The translations under genes were made by a program, and so were the position numbers. Shown here piece by piece: positions 46,263 to 55,298 of a stretch of DNA of 64,000 nucleotides. The notes under the pieces were generated by a model, which was not told the DNA's origin, did no database searches, and was given only the letters and a program-made list of their open reading frames with translations. Position 1 is the first letter of the stretch, and each line of letters starts with the position of its first letter. The DNA comes from an uncultured Dehalococcoidia bacterium (GTDB lineage Bacteria; Chloroflexota; Dehalococcoidia; Lucifugimonadales; UBA1123): assembly GCA_951812505.1 (NCBI GenBank), contig CATOSI010000002.1, positions 372,001 to 436,000 on the forward strand, in the 5' to 3' direction.

Positions 46263-47798
46263 CTACGGCCCATCCACGTAGTCCATTTCGGGACGGAGGT
46301 CCCAGCGGTACGTATCGGGCGGGTCCACGGTCTCTGCCCACTCCCTCATAACCTGTTCGTCGCGCTGCACCATCGCCATCTTGCGCGTAACCTCGTCGGG
46401 GTCCCAGCCGTCCAGGACACGGGCGGTAAGCTCATCTCTTATCGAACTGTAGCCCGGGTCCTCCGCCAGGTCATTCAGTTCCTGAGGGTCCTCGTCGAGG
46501 TTGAACAGTTGTGGCCTCATCCCGTGGTAATAGTTGAGCTTCCACTCCTCGTAGCGGACCATCCTCTGCACCGATCCGTCGGGCGGTGAGTGTACATCGA
46601 ACGGCAGACCGTCTCGCTGGGCGTACATGACGAACTCGGAGAAGGCCACGTCCTCCCACGGCGTTCCGTTGGGGTCCCTCAGAAGCTCGATCATGCTCCG
46701 GCCGTGAGAGCGCGGAAGCGGCGGCGAGCCGGTTGCCTCCAGCATCGTCGCATTCAGGTCGAACTGGTTGATGACACGGTCGCACCTTCCTCCCTGCGGC
46801 AGACCCGCCGGCCAGGAGATGATGGCCGGGACGCGGGCCGAGTCCTCATAGAAAGTCTGCTTCCACCAGAGGTCGTGCTCGCCCACCTGTTCGCCGTGGT
46901 CGGTCGTGTAGATGACCAGCGTGTTGTCCTCGAAGCCGTTGCGCCTGAGAGCGTCCAGCATCTCGCCGATCAGCGCGTCGGTGCGGGTAACGAGAGCCCA
47001 GTACGCCGTGCGGCAGCGCATGATCTCCTCGTCGGAAACCTCCTCTATGCCCGTCCTGCTCCGCCACCACTGGAAGTACGGGTGGAGTTTGTCGGAGAAG
47101 GGCTCACGGATCCGGGGCATAGGCACCTTACCGACATATTCGTCGTAGTCTTCCTTGCGCGCCACGAACGGCTGGTGCGGGAGCATCATCCCAACCGACA
47201 GCGAGAATGGTTCGACATTGAAACCGGAACGCTTCCTGATGCCGAGCCTGTTGATGTAGTCCACCGTCTCCGCGGCGACGTACTCGTCGTGTACCTCATA
47301 TGCGCTCTGGCCGTAGCCGGACTTCTCCAGCGCGACACGCTGCGGACCGGCTGTGCCCTCGAGCGCTCCATGATCGACGGGGTGAAGACTGCCCATGTGG
47401 TTCGGACTATGGTCTCCGACGTAACGCTCTGCGAACCCGTGAAGCTGGTCGGACCCGATGAAGTGGAGCCGTCCGATCTGCACGGGGCGATAGCCCGCCG
47501 CACCCATAGCGTGGGCATAGGTCGGGATCGCGGAACTCAGTATCTGCGTGTTGCACCAGACCTCGTTTTCGTAAGGATACTGTCCGGTCAGCATTGACAT
47601 CCGTGAGGGCACGCAGATGGGCGAGGCGCAATAGGCGTTGGTGAGGACCGTCCCGCGGGCAGCGAGCGCGTCCAGGTTCGGCGTCCTGACCGTCTCCTCG
47701 CCGTAGCAGCCGGATATGTTGGGATTGTGCTGGTCGGACTGGATGTAGAGGATGTTGGGTCGTTGGGCTCCGTTCGGTAGGCTGCTGTCGTTGGTCAT
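46263..47798 (-). CDS. Sulfatase (type I, formylglycine)
   Basis: 511 residues. Active-site CxPSR in NAYCASPICVPSRMSMLTG, in which Cys becomes formylglycine; calcium-site residues in NILYIQSDQHNPN near the N-terminus and NTLVIYTTDHGEQVGEHDLW in the middle. VRTPNLDALAARGTVLTNAY is standard. Hydrolyses sulfate esters (or related phosphonates, by homology to phosphonate monoester hydrolases). No signal peptide, so the substrate would be imported or the enzyme is exported otherwise. A maturase is not in this window. C-terminal subdomain ends DTYRWDLRPEMDYVDGP. Confidence 0.9.
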   Translation of the reverse strand: MTNDSSLPNGAQRPNILYIQSDQHNPNISGCYGEETVRTPNLDALAARGTVLTNAYCASPICVPSRMSMLTGQYPYENEVWCNTQILSSAIPTYAHAMGAAGYRPVQIGRLHFIGSDQLHGFAERYVGDHSPNHMGSLHPVDHGALEGTAGPQRVALEKSGYGQSAYEVHDEYVAAETVDYINRLGIRKRSGFNVEPFSLSVGMMLPHQPFVARKEDYDEYVGKVPMPRIREPFSDKLHPYFQWWRSRTGIEEVSDEEIMRCRTAYWALVTRTDALIGEMLDALRRNGFEDNTLVIYTTDHGEQVGEHDLWWKQTFYEDSARVPAIISWPAGLPQGGRCDRVINQFDLNATMLEATGSPPLPRSHGRSMIELLRDPNGTPWEDVAFSEFVMYAQRDGLPFDVHSPPDGSVQRMVRYEEWKLNYYHGMRPQLFNLDEDPQELNDLAEDPGYSSIRDELTARVLDGWDPDEVTRKMAMVQRDEQVMREWAETVDPPDTYRWDLRPEMDYVDGP

Positions 47799-47876
47799 GA
47801 GAGAAAGTCCTCCGGGTTAGTCGAGGCCGCCACGTTCGAGCATTGGAACCACATGCCGAAGTCGTCTCATGTCTGT

Positions 47877-48824
47877 CTAGCAGGGGTCCGGCGGCTCCAG
47901 ATCGTCTTCATTGATCTGATACCAGAATGCCGTATCCTCGTCGTCTTCCGCGGCGAACCGCTCGATGTCGTCGAAGGCTCCGTCCTCGACGCTCGGCCCC
48001 ATCCTCACCCCCGCGACAACGGCGTAAGCATCCTGCCCCGTAACGCGTCGCAGTATCCTGGCGTGATTGGTCGCGCGCAGAACATCCTCGATGCCCACGG
48101 TGTAAGACGCTTCTACCGCGATATAGAAACCCGGCCCGGGATTTCGCCTATCCATGACCTCCGCGATGATGTCGGCCCTCGGGAACCCAAGCCACACGCT
48201 GTCCCTGAGAGCCAGCGATTCCACCGCGTCCAGGTTGTCGTTCAGCATGGCGTCCCGTTCCTCTTTGCCCAATCGTCTAACCTGTAGCATTCGCCCCATA
48301 CCGCGCAGCCGCGCGAAGAGTCCGGCTATTTCCCCATCGCTATTCCGCGCGGCGGAAATAGCGTAATTTCCTCTGAATCTGCCCAGGTCATCGTGCTGCC
48401 GTCTGTACATGTCATGTTGTCTGTCCAGACGGTTTACGACGATGCCGAACTGCCGGTCAGTGTCTTCCTTCTGGGTGTCCAGACGGTTTATGACGATGTC
48501 GAATCGCCGGTCGGTGTCTTCCTTCTGGGTGTCCAGACGGTTTATGACGATGTCGAATCGCCGGTCGGTATCTTCCTTGTGCTGTCTGAGAGTTTCGTCT
48601 TGCCCGTCCAGACGGTTTATGACGATGTCGAATCGCCGGTCGGTATCTTCCTTGTGCTGATTCGTAATTTCTCTGTGCGCCTCGAAACTCTTCATCAGCG
48701 CGCTGACACGCTCCGGCAGAGCCAGAAGTTCGTCGGTCAGCAACTCGCGCCTCACGGCGGCGCGAATCTCCGCGTCCTCGCGCACAACCCGAAGGAAATC
48801 CTCTATGGTATTGAGGGTATTCAT
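47877..48824 (-). CDS. Coiled-coil protein with 18-residue tandem repeats, paralogue of the 32322 gene
   Basis: 315 residues. N-term NTLNTIEDFLRVVREDAEIR with AVRRELLTDELLALPERV aligns with the 32322 gene. Coil of four repeats of the form HKEDTDRRFDIVINRLDTQ (54 bp each, some with extra residues). Then LGRFRGNYAISAARNSDGEI, GLFARLRGMGRMLQVRRLGK, and the nuclease-like part VWLGFPRADIIAEVMDRRNP, GFYIAVEASYTVGIEDVLRA, TNHARILRRVTGQDAYAVVA, with Asp and Glu but E-A-S instead of ExK. No name known; not in an obvious operon. The two paralogues keep the ends and exchange the coil repeat, suggesting the repeat is a variable spacer. Confidence 0.68.
   Translation of the reverse strand: MNTLNTIEDFLRVVREDAEIRAAVRRELLTDELLALPERVSALMKSFEAHREITNQHKEDTDRRFDIVINRLDGQDETLRQHKEDTDRRFDIVINRLDTQKEDTDRRFDIVINRLDTQKEDTDRQFGIVVNRLDRQHDMYRRQHDDLGRFRGNYAISAARNSDGEIAGLFARLRGMGRMLQVRRLGKEERDAMLNDNLDAVESLALRDSVWLGFPRADIIAEVMDRRNPGPGFYIAVEASYTVGIEDVLRATNHARILRRVTGQDAYAVVAGVRMGPSVEDGAFDDIERFAAEDDEDTAFWYQINEDDLEPPDPC
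48425..48660 (-). repeat. In-frame 54-bp tandem repeats
   Basis: Units containing CCAGACGGTTTATGACGATG then TCGAATCGCCGGTCGGT (plus strand) recur at about 48427, 48481, 48535 and 48610, with an extra ~21 bp in one spacer. Near-identical copies indicate ongoing expansion or contraction. Confidence 0.88.
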
Positions 48825-48976
48825 ATATTTCCTCTCTTCGTCGTTTCTGATTCTAGCCCATTGCCCGCTATTTGTGTATGGCGCCGTCGTCGGGCTGGTA
48901 ATCGTGGATTCTTTATGCTACATAAGAGACAGCGAAAAACTCATAGATGGCTTGAGAATAGACGGAGGTTCGCAGG

Positions 48977-50005
48977 ATGACCACCGCCACCGGAATAAAA
49001 CCCCTGAGGCTCGAATATGACCTGACTGTCGGCATGTCGGTCATGGAAGGGCGTGGATTCTACTACCCGTCCGACACGGCGGTCGCGAGCAATGGACGGC
49101 TGTATGTCGCCAACCGCTCCGTAGATGGCGTCGAAAGAGGCGTCCGCGTTACGATGTGCGACATCGAAAGCGAGTACTACGGCACATTCGGATCGTCCGG
49201 TGAGGGCGAGGGGCAGTTCATATGGGTCTCCGGCATAGCTGAAGACACCCAGGGCCGCCTGTTCATCACCGACGAATACTCCAGCCGCGTATCCGTGTTC
49301 GACCTGGACGGCAACTTCGTCTCCCGGTGGGGCGCTGCGGGTAGCGGTGACGGCGACCTGGACGGTCCGTCCGGTATAGCGATTGATTCCGCGGACGCGG
49401 TTTATGTCTCGGACACTCACAACAACCGTGTGCAGAAGTTCACCGCCAGCGGGATTCACCTGCTCACCATCGGAGACGGGGAATCGGACGAGGGCAGCCT
49501 GACCTTGCCCTGGGGCCTGACTGTCGCGCCCGGCGGCGACCTGTATGTCGCGGACTGGGGCAACGACCGCATCCAGCGATTCACGTCCGACGGCGGATTC
49601 GTGGCAGCATACGGCTCCCCTGGCTCAGGCGAAGGACAGCTGCGCAGGCCGTCCAGCGTTGCCGTGGACGAGAATGGGCTCATGTACATAGCCGACTGGG
49701 GTAACGAGCGGGTGCAGGTACTCGATACCGACGGACGCTTCATCCAGCAGCTCAGGGGTCAGGCGACTGAATCCGAGTGGGCGGTAAATTTCCTGAATAT
49801 CAACAGGGAAGAGGGGGCCGCTCGTGCCAAGGCCGACCTGGAACCTGAGATAGCGACTCTCGACCGCAGCGACCCGCACGAGGTGTCGTCGCACATCGAG
49901 AAGCTGTTCTGGTCCCCGGTATCCATCGAGCTCGACGCTGAGGGCAGGATATACGTCACCGAAAGCAACCGGCACCGCATACAGATCTACCGTCAGGCGT
50001 CTTAG
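48977..50005 (+). CDS. NHL-repeat beta-propeller protein
   Basis: 342 residues, no signal peptide. NHL repeats include GIAEDTQGRLFITDEYSSRV, GIAIDSADAVYVSDTHNNRV, GLTVAPGGDLYVADWGNDRI and SVAVDENGLMYIADWGNERV, each ending VQ/IQRF-like; a last blade near the C-terminus IELDAEGRIYVTESNRHRIQ, six blades in all. Between blades 5 and 6 a 60-residue helical insert (FLNINREEGAARAKADLEPE). Propellers of this type bind ligands or bear lyase/lactonase activity; no catalytic residues are recognisable. GGAGG precedes ATG 48977 (ACGGAGGTTCGCAGG). Confidence 0.8.
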   Translation: MTTATGIKPLRLEYDLTVGMSVMEGRGFYYPSDTAVASNGRLYVANRSVDGVERGVRVTMCDIESEYYGTFGSSGEGEGQFIWVSGIAEDTQGRLFITDEYSSRVSVFDLDGNFVSRWGAAGSGDGDLDGPSGIAIDSADAVYVSDTHNNRVQKFTASGIHLLTIGDGESDEGSLTLPWGLTVAPGGDLYVADWGNDRIQRFTSDGGFVAAYGSPGSGEGQLRRPSSVAVDENGLMYIADWGNERVQVLDTDGRFIQQLRGQATESEWAVNFLNINREEGAARAKADLEPEIATLDRSDPHEVSSHIEKLFWSPVSIELDAEGRIYVTESNRHRIQIYRQAS

Positions 50006-50029
50006 CGTCCGGCCCGGAATCCCCGGATG

Positions 50030-50233
50030 TCAACGACCGCTAAGGCTGCTATACCAGTGCGGATCGTGCCTATGCTGTTCTTTCCGGCATCGCCTGACGT
50101 GCAGCATGTAGTAAAGCGGCGGTATGGCCGTGACCCCGATGAGAGCGAGGGCGAGTAACTTTAGCCTGAGCCCCAATGATCCGAAACGGACCACCCATTG
50201 GAAAATTCGTCGCATCGCACTGAAAAAATTCAT
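50030..50233 (-). CDS. Possible small single-TM protein
   Basis: 67 residues: basic N-terminus (MRRIFQWVVRFGSLGLRLK), membrane helix LLALALIGVTAIPPLYYMLH, basic cytosolic tail. No homology recognised. It could be a real small membrane protein or chance. The flanks give no clear ribosome site, so confidence is low. Confidence 0.35.
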   Translation of the reverse strand: MNFFSAMRRIFQWVVRFGSLGLRLKLLALALIGVTAIPPLYYMLHVRRCRKEQHRHDPHWYSSLSGR

Positions 50234-50515
50234 CTAATCACCACTGCCGACTCGCTATGACGAAAGGGACAGGCCCACTCTGTATATATGATAGCAATTT
50301 TCCCGGAGGCGCGTCGGTACTCTAAGGCGGCGCGGAACTTGTATTAAATTTGCTGGTGTTCCCTGTGGCGCGAAAGTTTTCCAGCCTGCTAAGAGGACTG
50401 GGGTGATACGCTCTGTTCGCCAAACCAATCAGCTAGTCATAGACAATGTAATGCAATGAATGGTCCAAGTAAGATATTAACGAGATCGAATCAACTGCAA
50501 CGCGGAGAGTCCTCG
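50234..50515. other. Intergenic, nothing recognised
   Basis: No repeat family member, promoter or RNA gene is apparent in this ~280-bp stretch. It must contain the promoter for the kelch gene. Confidence 0.3.
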
Positions 50516-52654
50516 GTGAAAGGCACAACTTGCATACGAATCGCCGTCGCGACTCTAGCGTTGGCCTGCCTCCTCGCCTGTGGCTCGGAACCCTCTGATC
50601 CGGTATCGTCCACAGTCAAGACGGATGAGTCAACCGAGACGCCGGGCCTCAGTCAAATCGTTGAAACGGTCGTGCCGACCGCGGAGCCTGAGGACACGCC
50701 TGCGCCGCAAGACGGCCGCATATCAGGCCCCGTATCTGCGGCCACCATCCCATTCCCAACCCCTGCTCCACAGACGACTCGCGTACCCGTGACGCCGGGG
50801 CCGCGTTCTATATCACCACAAGTGCCCCGCACAACGACTCCAACCCCACTTCCTACTATCACGGCCGCACAGCGGAACGTGTTCCACCTGCTCAGGTCGG
50901 CTAGGGGAGCCATGAAAGTACAGATGACCTACGCCTTCGGCATGGAGGGCGAGATCTCGGACCAGACCGCCAGTGGCGCCAGTGTTCAGATTCCCACCAG
51001 CTACGCCGGCGATTCATTCATCGGCTATAACTCGGCCTCTTTAATGGTGGGCGACCCGCAGGAAACGACAGCCCTACGGACAGCATCAGTCCATCGAAAT
51101 ATGGTACTCGGATATGACCCGCCGTCCCGGGACACCGACTACATCTTCGATGCCGAAGAGCGGCGCTGGGGCCAGACCGGCGAACTGATCGCGCTCTCCG
51201 CACTGACCAATCCCCAATTCCTATTCGGAAAGGAAAATGAGTTAAAGGCCTTCGCGGCCCGCAGCGACATGAAGATGCTGCCTCCCCAGACTCTTAACGG
51301 CGACGAAGCGCTGGTCATGTCCGGCCGAATCTCCGTCGGCGACCCCGATAACGAGCGAGTCATGGACGTCACCTACTGGATTACCGAGAAGGACGGCCTC
51401 CTCAGAAAACTGACGGCTTCGGGACCATTCGATCCGACCCTGCTCAGCATCCAGCCTGAGAACACGCCGCCCCTGAGCAACCCGCAGGTCGAACTTACCG
51501 CGACTTTCTCGGACTACGGCAAGATAATAGACTACCGAAGCCCGGTCATATCGTTCCAGCGCTTCAGCCACGACGCCGTTCTCCTTGAGGACGGGCGCGT
51601 ACTGATATATGGGGGGATGTCAGGAGCGCTCAGCGACAACTTCAACCCGGCATTTCCCATGTTCTTATCCGAGACGTATGACCCCGAGGACAAAACCTGG
51701 ACATTCGTCGAACGAATATTGGAAGCATCGTCCGCGGACGTCATATCCGGCGCACTTGATCTGTTCATATCCAGCCGGGGCGTCGTACTGGACGACGGCT
51801 CCATCGCCGCGCCCTCGGTGGCGCTTGAGAGAGTGGGCGACGCAGCTCTGGCCACGCTGAATGACGAAAAAACGTCGTGGATGAAGATGTCGGACATGCC
51901 AAGCCCCAGGACATTCGCAAGCGCCGCCCTACTCGGCGACGGCCGCATACTCGTAACCGGCGGCGCCAACGCAGTGATGGAGCTCGGACTGAGCCAAGTA
52001 CCTACCACAGTCGCCGAGGCATACGACCCACAGGCCGGCGCCTGGCAGTCCCTCACGCCTATGAATGTCGCCACTTTCAATCATGCGCACGTCAGCCTTG
52101 AAGACGGTCGAGTGCTCGCCATCGGGGGTACCCTCGACGACTTCATAAACGGCCCGGGAACCGCGCGAGTCGAGGTATACGACCTACATGCGGATACATG
52201 GGAACTCGCCGCGGAGATGAATGTCCCGCGAGCGCGGCCCAGGGTGGTAACCCTGCCGGATAGCCGCATCCTCGTCGCAGGAACGTCCCGGTTCTCCTAC
52301 GACAACCCACAGGTCGCCCTCAGCAGCGAGGTGCTCGATCCCGAAACCGGCGCATGGACGCTCACGTCACCGATGACGGAGCCCAGAACCAACCATACCC
52401 TCACGCTGCTGCCGGACGGCACGGTTCTCGCGGCAGGCGGCAACGACCCGCGCGAGGCCATGCACGTCCCGCTCGCGAGCACCGAGATTTTCGACCCGGC
52501 CACCGATACATGGACAGCCGGACCGGACCTCGCGCACGCGCGTTCCGAGCACACCGCGACTCTCATGCCCGACGGGAGTGTCCTGTTTATCGGCGGAGTC
52601 ATGCAGCAGGAGAGCGACGACCCACTCGCCTCGGTCGAGACCCTGACGCCGTAA
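50516..52654 (+). CDS. Kelch-repeat lipoprotein
   Basis: 712 residues. Start GTG 50516, six nt after GGAGAG, gives a clean lipoprotein signal (CIRIAVATLALACLLACGSE); upstream codons would spoil it. Pro/Thr linker to ~110, then a ~200-residue LppX/LolA-like beta domain (ALRTASVHRNMVLGYDPPSR; GQTGELIALSALTNPQF), and a C-terminal kelch propeller with LLEDGRVLIYGGMSG, LLGDGRILVTGGANA, LEDGRVLAIGGTLDD, LPDGTVLAAGGNDP and LMPDGSVLFIGGVM, each with an E.YDP...W block. Extracytoplasmic; probably binds a polymer or lipid. No catalytic residues identified. Confidence 0.82.
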   Translation: MKGTTCIRIAVATLALACLLACGSEPSDPVSSTVKTDESTETPGLSQIVETVVPTAEPEDTPAPQDGRISGPVSAATIPFPTPAPQTTRVPVTPGPRSISPQVPRTTTPTPLPTITAAQRNVFHLLRSARGAMKVQMTYAFGMEGEISDQTASGASVQIPTSYAGDSFIGYNSASLMVGDPQETTALRTASVHRNMVLGYDPPSRDTDYIFDAEERRWGQTGELIALSALTNPQFLFGKENELKAFAARSDMKMLPPQTLNGDEALVMSGRISVGDPDNERVMDVTYWITEKDGLLRKLTASGPFDPTLLSIQPENTPPLSNPQVELTATFSDYGKIIDYRSPVISFQRFSHDAVLLEDGRVLIYGGMSGALSDNFNPAFPMFLSETYDPEDKTWTFVERILEASSADVISGALDLFISSRGVVLDDGSIAAPSVALERVGDAALATLNDEKTSWMKMSDMPSPRTFASAALLGDGRILVTGGANAVMELGLSQVPTTVAEAYDPQAGAWQSLTPMNVATFNHAHVSLEDGRVLAIGGTLDDFINGPGTARVEVYDLHADTWELAAEMNVPRARPRVVTLPDSRILVAGTSRFSYDNPQVALSSEVLDPETGAWTLTSPMTEPRTNHTLTLLPDGTVLAAGGNDPREAMHVPLASTEIFDPATDTWTAGPDLAHARSEHTATLMPDGSVLFIGGVMQQESDDPLASVETLTP

Positions 52655-52711
52655 CGCAGCGCTTCTTGAGCTAAGCAACCTGTCCGACGGCCCAAGGTAT
52701 GTGGTGTAAAT

Positions 52712-52756
52712 CACCCTCACCCTAGCCCTCTCCCTGAGGGAGAGGGGACGATTGTC
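52712..52756. repeat. CCCTCTCCC-type hairpin
   Basis: ATCACCCTCACCCTAGCCCT then CTCCCTGAGGGAGAGGGGAC. It lies just after the kelch gene and may terminate it. Confidence 0.65.
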
Positions 52757-52814
52757 TGGTTGACTGACATGATTTTCATATAATCGGAAGGCCCTGCCTG
52801 GCTGACCGGCCGAC

Positions 52815-52845
52815 TTGACGGCCTGAGTCTGCGGGCGGTTATGAT
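52815..52845 (+). promoter_or_regulatory. S9 peptidase promoter
   Basis: TTGACG (52815-52820), 19-nt spacer, TATGAT (52840-52845), about 33 nt before ATG 52878. Confidence 0.55.
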
Positions 52846-52877
52846 AGCTTCAGCATCTAGCGAAAGGACACGCAGCT

Positions 52878-54857
52878 ATGCCCTCCCCGATCTCTCCCGA
52901 CCTGGTGTACAAACTGGTGAACGTCGCTTCTCCGTCACTTTCTCCCGACGGTTCCAGGCTGGCCTTCACGCGATCTCATGTGGACACTGAGAGCATGGAG
53001 ACACGGTCGCAGATCATGCTCATGGACATGGCATCGGGTGGGAGCGCTCCGTTCACCAGCGGTGAAAGCGATTCCAGTCCGAGGTTTTCTCCCGACGGCC
53101 GGCATCTCGCGTTCGTTCGTCCGGACAGCGACGGGAAGTCGCAGATATGGATCATGCCCACCGGAGGCGGCGAGGCACGCAAGCTGACCGATGTTGCCGG
53201 AGGAATAACCGACATCGCATGGTCTCCCGACTCCGGCGCGCTTGCATTCGTGTCGGACGTGGACCCGGACCGCGCGCCGGATGACCACGATCCAAAGAAG
53301 GACCCGCGCGTGAGTGTGGTCAGGCGGATCAGGTACAGGTCGGACGGTCTCGGGTGGAGGGGAGAGGCGTTCAGACATGTATTCGTGGTGGACCGCGAGT
53401 CGGGCGAGACTCGGCAGTTGACCGGCGGTGAAGGCGACGACAGCGCGCCGTCGTGGTCGCCCGACGGCACGTCAATCGCGTTTGTCGCTGATCGGAGAAC
53501 CGATCGTGAGACGGCGACCCACTCGGATGTGTACGTGGTCCCGGCTGGTGGTGGCGACCCCGTATCGGAGTGCGGGGCAGGCATAGAACTGAGGTCTCAA
53601 GGACTCTCCAGCGTTGCCTCGCTGTGCTGGTCGCCGGACGGCGACTCGATTGCGGTGGTGGGTTCGGACGACGACATAGTAGGGGCGGGATGGCAGTCCT
53701 GGCTGTTCGTGATCGAGCCCGGACGCGCTCCGCGCAAGTTGACCGACGACTCAATCAGTCCCGCCGGAGGATACGCTCCGCTTGTGCCCGCGCCCGAAAT
53801 GCGCTGGACGAACGACGGCTGCATATCGTTCATCGCGGACGCCAGGGGTGAGTCGGCCATATACCAGGCCGATGCCGGTACGGGCGACCTTCGCAAGATA
53901 GCGGGTGGCGGCCTGATGTCACAGGTTTCCTTCGATGCCGCTGCAAATACTGCCGTCGCGCTGACCGTCGCCCCGGACTCGGCGGGCGACCTGAACTCTG
54001 TTGACATGAGGTCAGGGGCGGCAGCCCAGTTGACCGACTTCAACCGGGAATACTTCAAGGAGCATCCCCCGGCCAGGCTGGAGAAATTCTCTCACAGCAG
54101 AGGCGGATTCGAGATCGAGTCCAGGGTCTTGCTCCCTCCCGACTTCGATCCTCAGTTGCGCTACCCGTTAGTGCTGGACATTCACGGTGGGCCGCACGGT
54201 GTCTTCTCCGACAGCTTCAGCCCCCAGCAGCAGGTACTGGCAACAGCGGGGTATATCGTTCTGGCGGTCAACCCTCGCGGATCATCCACATATGGCACGG
54301 ATTTCATGACGGCCGTGCTCGGCGACTGGGGAGGCGAGGACTATCTGGACATAATGTCGGCGGTCGATCTGGTATGCGAGCGCGACTACGTGGACGAGTC
54401 CAGGCTGGGAATCACCGGATACAGCTACGGTGGGTTCATGAGTTCCTGGATCATTGGGCACGATACACGCTTCAAGGCCGCCGTGGTTGGCGCTCCGTGC
54501 ATCAACCTGTCCAGCATGTATGGGACGTCGGACATAGGCGTGCGGTTCGGGGAAGTGCAGTGGGGCGGCAAGCGCTGGGACGCGCTGGATGCCTTCCTGG
54601 AACATTCCCCGCTCACGTACGTGCCCAACGTCGAAACGCCGGCGCTCCTCATGCACGGCGAGGCGGACCATCGCTGCCCGATAGAGCAGTCCGAACAGTA
54701 CTTCGTGACGCTCAAGCGGCTGGGCAAGGAGGTTGAGTTCGTTCGGTTCCCGGGCAGTTCCCACGGCTTCGTCAGGACAGGCCATCCAAAGCTCAGGGAG
54801 GAGTACCTGGCACGGCTGCTCGGCTGGATGAACAAGCACATCGCCGACGCTGGGTAG
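52878..54857 (+). CDS. S9 family peptidase (prolyl oligopeptidase/acylaminoacyl type)
   Basis: 659 residues. N-terminal PD40 propeller of seven blades (PSLSPDGSRLAFTRSHVDTE, PRFSPDGRHLAFVRPDSDG, APSWSPDGTSIAFVADRRTD). C-terminal alpha/beta hydrolase: LVLDIHGGPHGVFSDSFSP (oxyanion), nucleophile GITGYSYGGFMSSWIIG, Asp in MHGEADHRCPIEQS, His in GSSHGFVRTGHP. Cleaves oligopeptides or acylated N-termini in the cytoplasm (no signal). AAAGGA precedes ATG. A VOC-fold gene follows 35 bp later and is likely co-transcribed. Confidence 0.94.
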   Translation: MPSPISPDLVYKLVNVASPSLSPDGSRLAFTRSHVDTESMETRSQIMLMDMASGGSAPFTSGESDSSPRFSPDGRHLAFVRPDSDGKSQIWIMPTGGGEARKLTDVAGGITDIAWSPDSGALAFVSDVDPDRAPDDHDPKKDPRVSVVRRIRYRSDGLGWRGEAFRHVFVVDRESGETRQLTGGEGDDSAPSWSPDGTSIAFVADRRTDRETATHSDVYVVPAGGGDPVSECGAGIELRSQGLSSVASLCWSPDGDSIAVVGSDDDIVGAGWQSWLFVIEPGRAPRKLTDDSISPAGGYAPLVPAPEMRWTNDGCISFIADARGESAIYQADAGTGDLRKIAGGGLMSQVSFDAAANTAVALTVAPDSAGDLNSVDMRSGAAAQLTDFNREYFKEHPPARLEKFSHSRGGFEIESRVLLPPDFDPQLRYPLVLDIHGGPHGVFSDSFSPQQQVLATAGYIVLAVNPRGSSTYGTDFMTAVLGDWGGEDYLDIMSAVDLVCERDYVDESRLGITGYSYGGFMSSWIIGHDTRFKAAVVGAPCINLSSMYGTSDIGVRFGEVQWGGKRWDALDAFLEHSPLTYVPNVETPALLMHGEADHRCPIEQSEQYFVTLKRLGKEVEFVRFPGSSHGFVRTGHPKLREEYLARLLGWMNKHIADAG

Positions 54858-54892
54858 CTTGCTTCTCTCAGAGTCCCAGGAAAGGAAATTCT

Positions 54893-55294
54893 GTGGATCC
54901 GCGCATCAGCATTATCACTTTGGGCGTTACCGACCTGCCTCGCTCTGTGGAGTTTTATCGGGACGGTCTGGGGCTAACGCTCTTTGACGAAAACACCGAG
55001 TCCATCGCCTTTTTCCAGAATCGGGGAACATGGCTCTCGCTGTATCCACGCCAGTCTCTGGCTGACGACGTCGGTGTATCCGTGGAGGGCAGTGGGTTTT
55101 CAGGTGTGACGCTGGCTCACAACGTCCGCACCCGTGAGGATGTGGACGAACTGCTCGATGTCGCCGTAGTTGCAGGTGCCACCCTAGTCAAATCGGCGCA
55201 GGACACCTTCTGGGGCGGTTACTCCGGCTACTTTGCCGACCCCGATGGCTACCTGTGGGAGATTGCCTGGAATCCGCACTTCTGGATTGAGTGA
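54893..55294 (+). CDS. VOC/glyoxalase-fold protein
   Basis: 133 residues from GTG 54893 (AGGAAAGGAAATTCT upstream). Two beta-alpha-beta-beta-beta modules: ISIITLGVTDLPRSVEFYRD with GLGLTLFDENTESIAFFQNR, and AHNVRTREDVDELLDVAVVA with GGYSGYFADPDGYLWEIAWN. The C-terminal Glu of YLWEIAWN is a typical metal ligand, while the first-module His is not evident (Thr in IITLGV), so activity as glyoxalase I is doubtful. Function unknown. It follows the S9 peptidase. Confidence 0.78.
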   Translation: MDPRISIITLGVTDLPRSVEFYRDGLGLTLFDENTESIAFFQNRGTWLSLYPRQSLADDVGVSVEGSGFSGVTLAHNVRTREDVDELLDVAVVAGATLVKSAQDTFWGGYSGYFADPDGYLWEIAWNPHFWIE

Positions 55295-55298
55295 CCGC

